A stretch of DNA of 9,832 nt, from the NCBI GenBank assembly GCA_002352545.1, contig DEIO01000019.1, positions 3,158 through 12,989 on the forward strand, written 5' to 3'. The notes under the pieces are model-generated. The model had not been told where the DNA came from and did not search any database. It saw only the letters and a list, made by a program, of their open reading frames with translations. Below, piece after piece: positions 1 to 5,583 of the stretch (its first letter is position 1; every line of letters begins with the position of its first letter). The position numbers were made by a program, and so were the translations under genes. This DNA comes from Patescibacteria group bacterium UBA2772 (GTDB lineage: Bacteria > Patescibacteriota > Minisyncoccia > Moranbacterales > DUUL01).

Positions 1-7
1 TACAAAG

Positions 8-39
8 GCACCGCTGAGATCAGTTGATCTCAGCGGTGC
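8..39 (-). terminator. Strong stem-loop, possible terminator of the small minus-strand gene
   Basis: A perfect 15-bp inverted repeat (arms 8-22 and 25-39, arm gcaccgctgagatca) has only two bases between the arms, so a few inner pairs would open to form the loop. It begins 30 nt after the TGA stop of the minus-strand gene at 70-243. Read on the minus strand, the stem is followed by CTTTGTA, a weak T-rich tail. On the plus strand no T tract follows. It may end transcription of the minus-strand gene or of a gene left of the window. Terminator function is inferred; the hairpin itself is certain. Confidence 0.5.
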
Positions 40-69
40 TAATAGCGGTATCGGTGTCTGTTTGTTTCA

Positions 70-243
70 TCAGCGCAAATCAATCCTTTGTGGCGGTTTG
101 GTGTCTGTGAAATAAGGGGCACCATTTTGCCATCCTATTTCTCGACCAGGGTTTTGTTGTTTCAATCTTCCAACAACCTTCTTTTTTCTACCTGTAGTGA
201 TTTGCTTTTCTGATCTAGCGACTCTTTCTGTGTTTTGCGACAT
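70..243 (-). CDS. Small basic hypothetical protein, 57 aa
   Basis: I do not recognise this protein. The ATG at 243 (minus strand) is preceded by GGAGG with a 4-nt gap, the best Shine-Dalgarno in the window. I therefore prefer this start to the in-frame ATG at 285, which would add 14 residues. The product starts MSQNTERVARSEKQ, has a strongly basic middle (GRKKKVVGRLK, about residues 18-28) and a polar C-terminus with NGAPYFTDTKPPQR. There is no signal peptide or membrane segment, so a cytoplasmic, possibly nucleic-acid-binding protein is conceivable, but that is a guess. The gene stands alone, divergent from the serA remnant, and is less AT-rich than the DNA to its right. It ends in TGA and is followed by the hairpin at 8-39. 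The promoter, ribosome binding site and terminator-like hairpin together support a real gene despite its size. Confidence 0.55.
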   Translation of the reverse strand: MSQNTERVARSEKQITTGRKKKVVGRLKQQNPGREIGWQNGAPYFTDTKPPQRIDLR

Positions 244-292
244 GTTTCCTCCATCTGGTTTAGATTGAAAAAATTGTACTGCCAACTACTCT

Positions 293-323
293 AATTTTAT
301 GCATAAAATTGATTTAAAATCAA
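293..323. repeat. Two adjoining dyads over the minus-strand promoter, possible operator
   Basis: An 18-bp perfect palindrome (aattttatgcataaaatt, 293-310) shares two bases with a 15-bp inverted repeat (ttgattt-a-aaatcaa, 309-323). The first covers the putative -10 and the second the putative -35 of the minus-strand promoter. Paired dyads over core promoter elements are a usual layout for a dimeric repressor. The symmetry is directly visible; regulatory use is inference. Confidence 0.35.
294..323 (-). promoter_or_regulatory. Candidate promoter of the minus-strand small gene
   Basis: On the minus strand, TTGATT (plus coordinates 318-323) and TAAAAT (294-299) are separated by 18 nt, four and five matches to the sigma-70 consensus hexamers. 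Transcription would start near 286, about 40 nt before the ATG at 243. Both hexamers lie within inverted repeats (see the dyad entry). This is pattern-based, and AT-rich DNA yields such matches easily. Confidence 0.4.
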
Positions 324-363
324 ATCGTAATAGATTTAATGGTTAATTATCGGAAAAGCTAGT

Positions 364-392
364 TTGATATTTGAATGAAATCGGTGTATTAT
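364..392 (+). promoter_or_regulatory. Sigma-70-type promoter upstream of the serA remnant
   Basis: TTGATA (364-369) and TATTAT (387-392), each five of six consensus matches, are separated by exactly 17 nt. Transcription would begin near 399, about 60 nt before the serA remnant. It is the best plus-strand promoter match in the window and appears undamaged although the genes behind it are dead. Any transcript would now run into the serA-serC wreckage and perhaps on to dnaG. Confidence 0.55.
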
Positions 393-416
393 TGTATCAC
401 TGTTTGGTATTTAAAT

Positions 417-437
417 AATACAAAATACAAAATACAC
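417..437 (+). repeat. Three tandem copies of a 7-mer in the serA leader
   Basis: aatacaa, aatacaa and aatacac follow each other directly between the promoter and the serA ribosome binding site. No function is evident; it may be simple replication slippage. Confidence 0.5.
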
Positions 438-460
438 AATAATATGGTAAAAGGGGAAAG

Positions 461-1664
461 ATAAAAATTCTTTTATTAGAAGGAGTTCATGAAAATGCTG
501 TTAAATATTTTAATTCAAGAGGATATAAAAATATTGAATATCATAAAAAAGTTTTGAATGAAAAAGAACTTATTGAAAAAATTAAAGATGTTTATTTGAT
601 TGGAATTCGTTCAAGGACTCAGTTGACGGAAAGAGTGCTTAAGGCAGTAAAAAAATTAATTGCCGTTGGTAATTTTTGTATTGGAACAAATCAAGTTGAT
701 TTGACTGTGTCTAAGAAACTAGGAATTCCAGTTTTTAATGCACTATATTCGAATATTAGAAGTGTTGCGGAGTTAGTTATTGCGGAGTCTATTATGATGA
801 TGCGTGGTATTCCAGAAAAAAATAGCGCATCATAATGGTGGATGGTTGAAGAATTCTGAAAACTTCTTTGAAATAAGAGGAAAATCCATTGGAATAGTGT
901 GATATGGACACATTGGATCACAGGTCTCAGTTTTGGCTGAGTCTGTGGGTATGAAAGTGTATTATTATGATGTTGAAAATAAATTCTCCATTGGTAATGC
1001 TCAAATGTGCGACTCCCTAACTGAACTTTTGGGAATTTCTGATATTGTAACATTGCATGTTCCAGGAACTGATATTACAAAGGAGACAATTGGAAAAGAT
1101 GAAATTTCTGCTATGAAAAAAAGGTTCTTATTTGATAAATGTATCTCGTGGCAATGTTGTTGTGATTGATCAGCTCAAGAAGGCTTTGGAAAAAAAGAAC
1201 ATACTTGGTGCTGTAATTGATGTTTTTCTTCTTGAGCCAGCTTCGAAGGATAATGAATTTGTCTCTGAATTAAGGGGATTTTACAATGTACTGATGACAC
1301 ATCATATTGGTGGAAGTACTCAAGAAGCTCAGCAAAATATTTCAATTGAAGTAGCTGAAAAATTAGCAAAGTACAGTGACATAGGAACAACAGTGAGTAC
1401 TGTTAATTTTTCTTAGGTTCAACTTCCTCCCAAGAGACAACGATGTAGATTTTTGCATATACATAAAAATGTTCTTGGTGTTATGGAAAATATAAACAAA
1501 GTTTTTTCAAATAATAAACTCAACGTAGCAAGTCAATATTTACAGACCGATTCAGATGTTGGTTATGTTGTGATGGGGGGGGTGATACAAAAGAAATATC
1601 CTTCTCACTTTTAAATGAATTAAATTCAATTCCAAATACGATTAGAGCCAGAAAATTACACTAA
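461..1664 (+). pseudogene. serA: Decayed D-3-phosphoglycerate dehydrogenase
   Basis: Joining three reading frames gives an almost complete SerA of about 400 codons (E. coli SerA has 410), which would oxidise 3-phosphoglycerate to 3-phosphohydroxypyruvate with NAD. Recognisable parts are the N-terminal KILLLEGVHENAV, GIGSR-like IGIRSRTQLT, CIGTNQVDL, the Rossmann segment YGHIGSQ, the catalytic-region NVSRGNVV, EPASKDNEF and HHIGGSTQEAQ, and a C-terminal ACT domain (LHIHKNV to LQTDSDVGYVV). Six lesions break it: ATA where the start ATG should be (461-463, behind GGGG); a 2-nt deletion near 829-833; TGA in place of the first Rossmann glycine (900-902); a +1 in an A7 run (1116-1122); TAG for an expected Glu (1414-1416); and a shift in a G8 run (1575-1582). 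The frame order is 2, 0, 1, 0, and the original stop is TAA at 1662-1664. Substitutions at usually conserved prolines also point to neutral decay. The serC remnant follows after 17 nt, indicating a former serA-serC operon. Confidence 0.93.
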
Positions 1665-1681
1665 TACAAGAATTGTAAATT

Positions 1682-2177
1682 ATGATTACATTTAACGTTG
1701 GACAATCAAGAATCACCAAGGAATTAAAGAATGATATAAAAGAAGCTGTAGATGAAAATATTCTAGAGATTTTTCATCGTTCAGATGAATTTACAGAAAT
1801 TTCAAAAACAGCTGTTTTGCGAATGAAAGAATTTCTTAATATTTCTCAAGAATACGGAATTATTTTTACATCTTCTGCTACAGAGTCAATGCAACTAGTT
1901 ATTCAAAATTGTTGCAGAAAAACGATTTATTTCTGCTAGTAAAGATCTGAGTTTTTTTGTTAAAGATGTCAAAAATAGATCGGAAACAGTTTTTTGTCTA
2001 AAAGCAAAAAAGGAAATAATTAAAATGCTCCATGTAGAGTGTCGTAAGAAAGGTTATTTATTGGGAAAGGGCTATGGTGATTTGAAGTACGAAACAATTA
2101 GAATTTCTAATCTTCCATCAATTTCTGTTAACAGATTAGATGAACTTTTGGGTTGTATTGATAGTGTTTTGAGCTGA
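1682..2177 (+). pseudogene. serC: Decayed, internally deleted phosphoserine aminotransferase
   Basis: The first about 77 codons (1682-1913) match the N-terminus of a SerC-type class V aminotransferase: MITFNVG, ENILEI-HRS, FTEIS and TSSATESM. The reading then leaves frame (stop TAG at 1937-1939). From about 1914, in another frame, about 87 codons match the C-terminal small domain: FVKDVKNRSETVF, KGYLLGKGYGDLK and ETIRISNLP, ending in tandem TGA at 2175-2180. A SerC of this kind has about 360 residues, so around 195 codons from the middle are gone, including the segment that should carry the PLP-binding lysine. The product could not convert phosphohydroxypyruvate and glutamate to phosphoserine. 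Changes at family-typical positions (VGPS to VGQS, ISHRS to IFHRS) add to the evidence of relaxed selection. No clear Shine-Dalgarno precedes the ATG; the gene was probably translated after serA. Family assignment of both halves is from memory of the family pattern. Confidence 0.85.
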
Positions 2178-2182
2178 TGATG

Positions 2183-2211
2183 TTGATAATTTTTTTTGTT
2201 TAGTGTATTTT
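2183..2211 (+). promoter_or_regulatory. Candidate promoter of dnaG-rpoD
   Basis: TTGATA (2183-2188) and TATTTT (2206-2211) are separated by 17 nt and lie just after the tandem TGA of the serC remnant. Transcription would start near 2218, about 26 nt before the dnaG ATG. The -35 and the GTG preceding the -10 are the same as in the promoter upstream of serA. If active, it frees dnaG and rpoD from dependence on the dead upstream operon. Confidence 0.45.
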
Positions 2212-2243
2212 ACAAGTGATAAGCAAGCAAAAAGGCCTTATAT

Positions 2244-4028
2244 ATGGATGCAAAAGAAAAAATAAAAGAGAGTCTTCCGGTTGCAGAATTGGTAGGTGAA
2301 TATGTAAAATTAGACAAGGCAGGTGTTAATTATAAAGCACTATGTCCTTTTCACAATGAAAAAACACCTTCTTTTATTGTAAATGTTGAACGAAACTTTT
2401 GGTATTGTTTTGGGTGTCAAAGAGGTGGTGATATCTTTTCTTTTTTGATGGAAATCGAAGGTTTGGAATTTCGTGAGGCCATGATTAGGCTGGCAGAGAA
2501 AACTAATGTTGAATTGCCCAAATTTCAGAGTAAGTCAAATATCGAATATCGAAGTAAAAAACAAAAAGCTGCTGAAATATTAGAGATATCAGCAAGTGTT
2601 TATACTAAATATCTAAAACATCCCCAAAACGGTAAATTAATTAGAGAATATCTCACTTCTCGGAAAATAGGAAATGAACTAATTTCTGATTTTAGGATTG
2701 GTTATGCGCCAAAAGATTGGCGTTGGATGATAAACTATCTAAGAAGCAAGGGATATTCTACTGTGGAAGTTGCAGAAGCTGGTTTGTCAGTATCAAATGC
2801 AGGAGGAGAGGATTATGATAGATTCCGTGACAGAGTTATGTTTCCAGTTATTAGTGAAGTAGGTTCTGTTGTCGGATATTCTGCTCGAGTGGCTCCAGGT
2901 GGTGATGAAAAGAATGCTAAATATATAAATACTCCGCAGTCTATTGTTTATGACAAGAGTAAAGTTTTGTATGGTCTTTATCAAAGCAAGAGAGCTATCA
3001 GGAAAGAGGACTCAGTTATTGTCGTAGAAGGAAACGTTGATGTGGTGGCGTCTCATTATGCTGGGGTCAAAAACGTAGTTGCTATTTCAGGAACGGCACT
3101 TTCAGTTGAGCAGGTTAGACTATTAAAGAGATATACGCAAAACATAAAACTGTGTCTTGATTCAGATGAAGCTGGGCAAAAAGCTACAGAAAGAAGCATA
3201 CAGACTTGTTTGCAGGAATCTATGGAAGTGGAAGTTATTCTTTTGCCAGAAGGAATGAAGGATATCGGTGATTTGGTTATGGACAATGCTGCGGTTTGGA
3301 CTGAGTTGTCGAAAAAAACTGTTCCTGTTATGCAATATTTCTTTAAGAATATCTTTGCAAAAAATGATGTCAATGATATTCGTGGTAAAAAGAATATAGC
3401 TAAAGAATTACTGAATATAATAAAAGATATAGCAGATCCAATTGAACAAAGTTATTGGTTGAAAAAATTATCTCTAAAAATAGACATAGAAGAAGAAGTA
3501 TTGACTAATGTTTTGGAAAAGGTTAGTCTAAAAAAAGAAACTGTTGTTTCTGCGAAGAATGAGCAGTTGCAACAGGAAAATAAGGCTGTAAAAGAGCCTG
3601 AAAAATCAAGAAAAACCATCCTGGAAGAGAGGCTTCTGGGTCTGTTTGCTTTATTTCCTCATGAACTTTCCTTAGAGGCTGCAAATTTAAATCTTAGTTT
3701 ATTGGACGAAAAAAACAGGTTGATATTTGAAAGTATTTTAAAGTGGGATATTGGAGAGGAGTTGAGTCAGGAAATAAACAAATTGATATTGTGTATTAAA
3801 TATAGCCATGACAAAGTTCAGGGTTTTATTGAAAATGAAATTAATCCAAAGAGTGAATGGTTAAATGTTAGTATTAATTTAGAAATAGAGTCAATTGATA
3901 AGCAGCTAAATCTGATTAAGAGGGATATTCAAAAGGCAGAGGAACTGGAGGATGATGCTGGTGCTGAGATTCTGCAACAAGAGTGGGCAAAATTAGCTAA
4001 AAGAAAGCAGGAATTGAAAAGTTTCTAA
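2244..4028 (+). CDS. dnaG: DNA primase DnaG, 594 aa
   Basis: Primase lays RNA primers for Okazaki fragments and origin firing, working with the replicative helicase at the fork. All three domains are visible. The N-terminal zinc finger (residues about 1-95) has C34-x2-H37 and C55-x2-C58 in CPFH and CFGC. The catalytic core (about 110-375) contains FRDRVMFPV at 194-202, KYINTPQS at 226-233, and TOPRIM acidic residues E262 (EGNVDVV), D306 and D308 (LCLDSDEAG), plus KDIGDLV at 339-345. The helix-rich C-terminal region (about 455-594) corresponds to the helicase-binding domain. Length is normal for the family. EGNVD replaces the common EGYMD, but the metal-binding Glu and Asp remain. The ATG at 2244 follows AAAAAGG (2229-2235) by 8 nt, and an in-frame TAA lies at 2220, leaving little room for an earlier start. 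rpoD follows 80 nt downstream, the core of the macromolecular-synthesis operon; rpsU, often first in it, is not here. Confidence 0.97.
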   Translation: MDAKEKIKESLPVAELVGEYVKLDKAGVNYKALCPFHNEKTPSFIVNVERNFWYCFGCQRGGDIFSFLMEIEGLEFREAMIRLAEKTNVELPKFQSKSNIEYRSKKQKAAEILEISASVYTKYLKHPQNGKLIREYLTSRKIGNELISDFRIGYAPKDWRWMINYLRSKGYSTVEVAEAGLSVSNAGGEDYDRFRDRVMFPVISEVGSVVGYSARVAPGGDEKNAKYINTPQSIVYDKSKVLYGLYQSKRAIRKEDSVIVVEGNVDVVASHYAGVKNVVAISGTALSVEQVRLLKRYTQNIKLCLDSDEAGQKATERSIQTCLQESMEVEVILLPEGMKDIGDLVMDNAAVWTELSKKTVPVMQYFFKNIFAKNDVNDIRGKKNIAKELLNIIKDIADPIEQSYWLKKLSLKIDIEEEVLTNVLEKVSLKKETVVSAKNEQLQQENKAVKEPEKSRKTILEERLLGLFALFPHELSLEAANLNLSLLDEKNRLIFESILKWDIGEELSQEINKLILCIKYSHDKVQGFIENEINPKSEWLNVSINLEIESIDKQLNLIKRDIQKAEELEDDAGAEILQQEWAKLAKRKQELKSF

Positions 4029-4040
4029 AATGGGGATTTT

Positions 4041-4112
4041 GTGTTTAAGAATATGTTTAAAAAGAATATTTTTTATATTCTGTATTTACTTTTAACTTCC
4101 ATAGTAGTATGA
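4041..4112 (+). CDS. Possible 23-codon hydrophobic leader peptide overlapping the rpoD start
   Basis: The dnaG-rpoD gap holds a GTG-started frame behind TGGGGA (4031-4036, spacing about 4 nt). It encodes a short basic start (FKNMFKKN) and then a hydrophobic run, FYILYLLLTSIVV. Its TGA (4110-4112) overlaps the rpoD ATG in the sequence ATGA. An internal ATG at 4053 would give 19 residues. rpoD itself has no Shine-Dalgarno, so re-initiation after this peptide would explain how rpoD is translated. T-rich spacers produce hydrophobic frames by chance, and an overlapping frame from ATG 4030 (to 4095) is similarly hydrophobic, so I regard this as a hypothesis. Confidence 0.3.
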   Translation: MFKNMFKKNIFYILYLLLTSIVV

Positions 4113-5353
4113 CGAAAAGTGTCAAAGATGCTGGAAAAACAGCAAAAAAAACAAAGAAGGTTGTAAAGAGAGTTCCTAGATCAGCCAAGGAAAGAAAGGC
4201 AATGGAAGCTAAAAGGGCTCCTTTGAAAAAGTTACCTCAGAAGATGAAAAATGATAATAAAAACCTTAGTGAAGCCGATATCCTTATTGAGAGAGGTCGT
4301 CAAAGAGGTTTTATCACGGAAGATGAAATTTTGCACTCAATGGGAAGTGTGGAAGAAAATCTTGAAGAATTGGAGGTTATATATGATAAGCTCGAAGATC
4401 TTGGGATTAAACTAGTTACATCAGAGGATGTAATTAAATCTGAAATTGAGCGTGAGACTGAAGTTAATGCAAAAAACAAGAAAAAGAAAGCTGAGGCCAA
4501 GCAGCGACAAATGACTCAGAGTAACTCATCTGATTCAGTTCAGATGTATCTAAGAGAGATTGGTAGAGTTCATCTATTGAGCGCCGAAGAGGAAGTCTCT
4601 TTAGCAAAAAGAATTGAAAAGAACGATCAATCAGCCAAGAAGAGACTTACGGAAGCAAATCTAAGATTGGTTGTTTCAATAGCTAAAAAATACGTTGGGA
4701 GAAGTCATAATCTTTCCTTTCTGGATCTTATTCAAGAAGGAAATATAGGACTTTTTCGTGCTGTGGAAAAATTTGATTACAGAAGAGGATATAAATTTTC
4801 TACTTATGCAACTTGGTGGATTCGTCAAGCAATTACACGTGCAATCGCTGATCAGTCAAGAACTATTAGAATCCCAGTGCATATGGTTGAAACTATAAAT
4901 AAATATATTCAAGTTGTGAGAAGATTGGTTCAAGAGCTTGGAAGAGAGCCTTTGCCGGAGGAAATTGCGACTGAAATGGATGTTGAAGTTGATAAGGTTC
5001 GACATATCATGAAGATATCTCAAGATACAGTTTCGCTGGAGTCTTCAGTTGGAGATGGTGACAACGAAAGTGTTCTCGGTGATTTTATTGAAGATACAGA
5101 GTCAATTATGCCGCACCATGAGGCCGCTAGAACTTTACTCAAGAATCATATAGGGGAGGTTTTAGAATATTTAACTCCAAGAGAGCAAAAGATTTTACAA
5201 ATTCGTTTTGGTTTAGAGGATGGAGTGACTCATACACTAGAAGAAGTTGGCCAAGAATTTGGTGTGACTCGTGAAAGAATTCGTCAAATTGAAGCAAAAT
5301 CATTGGAGAAAATTAGGGAACAGAAAGGAATTCAAAAACTACGTGACTATTAG
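4109..5353 (+). CDS. rpoD: Principal (housekeeping) RNA polymerase sigma factor, 414 aa
   Basis: This is a group 1 sigma-70 factor, which directs RNA polymerase to housekeeping promoters. A Lys/Ala-rich tail (residues 1-50) precedes region 1.1 (about 54-105), which includes ITEDEIL. Region 1.2 starts at VQMYLREIG (144-152). Region 2 (about 180-250) has NLRLVVSIAKKY, LDLIQEGNIGL and the -10-recognising FSTYATWWIRQAITRAIADQ. Region 3 spans about 258-335. Region 4 (about 345-412) has LTPREQKILQIRFGL and the -35-binding helix-turn-helix TLEEVGQEFGVTRERIRQIE (376-395). The long spacer found between regions 1.2 and 2 in proteobacterial RpoD is absent. The intact recognition helices fit the TTGAnn/TATnnT promoters proposed in this window. 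The ATG at 4109 lacks a Shine-Dalgarno and overlaps the preceding micro-ORF. ATG at 4202, behind AAGGAAAGAAAGG, is an alternative start that would remove 31 residues of the basic tail. The gene ends in TAG and probably forms an operon with dnaG. Confidence 0.97.
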   Translation: MTKSVKDAGKTAKKTKKVVKRVPRSAKERKAMEAKRAPLKKLPQKMKNDNKNLSEADILIERGRQRGFITEDEILHSMGSVEENLEELEVIYDKLEDLGIKLVTSEDVIKSEIERETEVNAKNKKKKAEAKQRQMTQSNSSDSVQMYLREIGRVHLLSAEEEVSLAKRIEKNDQSAKKRLTEANLRLVVSIAKKYVGRSHNLSFLDLIQEGNIGLFRAVEKFDYRRGYKFSTYATWWIRQAITRAIADQSRTIRIPVHMVETINKYIQVVRRLVQELGREPLPEEIATEMDVEVDKVRHIMKISQDTVSLESSVGDGDNESVLGDFIEDTESIMPHHEAARTLLKNHIGEVLEYLTPREQKILQIRFGLEDGVTHTLEEVGQEFGVTRERIRQIEAKSLEKIREQKGIQKLRDY

Positions 5354-5441
5354 GATTCATTTTTTAGAAAAAAATTGATAGCTTTTTATGTTTAGTTTCT
5401 CGAAATTTTTTAGTTTGGGGAGATTTTTTAGTTGTTATTTT

Positions 5442-5490
5442 TTTGGTAACATTTAGCTTTTAAAATACCTTAACCAAAGTTTGTTTTGGG
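5442..5490 (+). terminator. Weak stem-loop with T-rich tail after rpoD
   Basis: tttggtaa (5442-5449) can pair with tt-a-accaaa (5470-5478) with one bulged base and a 20-nt loop, followed by the T-rich gtttgtttt. The stem is short and the loop long, so this is only a tentative end of the dnaG-rpoD transcript. No better terminator occurs in the 5354-5583 non-coding stretch, which otherwise holds long T runs and the promoter candidate at 5525-5553. Confidence 0.25.
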
Positions 5491-5524
5491 TTGAAAAATA
5501 ATTTTATTGTATTAGAAAAAAGTG

Positions 5525-5553
5525 TTGCTCAGAAAATAAAAAAATGTTACACT
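5525..5553 (+). promoter_or_regulatory. Candidate extended -10 promoter of the FN3-like membrane protein gene
   Basis: TTGCTC (5525-5530) and TACACT (5548-5553) are 17 nt apart, with TG at 5545-5546 forming an extended -10 (TGTTACACT). A start near 5560 would fall 24 nt before the ATG at 5584, which supports that start over the TTG at 5491. The hexamers are only moderate matches. Confidence 0.35.
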
Positions 5554-5583
5554 AGGCCTAAGTTAAAGATACCAATTTTTTGT

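Noticed and set aside
70..285. Longer 71-residue version of the minus-strand gene
   Set aside because: The start at 285 has no Shine-Dalgarno and would coincide with the predicted transcription start. The internal ATG at 243 has GGAGG four bases upstream.
897..905. Alternative genetic code with TGA as glycine
   Set aside because: Only one TGA falls at a glycine, within a gene with five other lesions. dnaG, rpoD and over 1100 codons of glycine-rich repeat protein have none, and the small minus-strand gene and serC end in TGA.
691..1053. Minus-strand open frame of 120 codons inside serA
   Set aside because: It is antisense to clear SerA coding sequence, has no ribosome binding site, and shows no recognisable motif. 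The same holds for the minus-strand frames at 1175-1390, 2793-2984, 3056-3373, 4300-4500, 6241-6441, 6760-7002, 7749-7961 and 8527-8859.
4030..4095. Second short frame (ATG 4030) in the dnaG-rpoD gap
   Set aside because: It starts one base after the dnaG stop and ends 13 bases before rpoD, with no ribosome binding site of its own. Its hydrophobic content is expected from T-rich sequence.
5491..5583. TTG start giving a 260-residue FN3-like protein
   Set aside because: There is no Shine-Dalgarno, the start codon is rare, and the best promoter candidate lies inside this extension. It remains possible because the frame is open.
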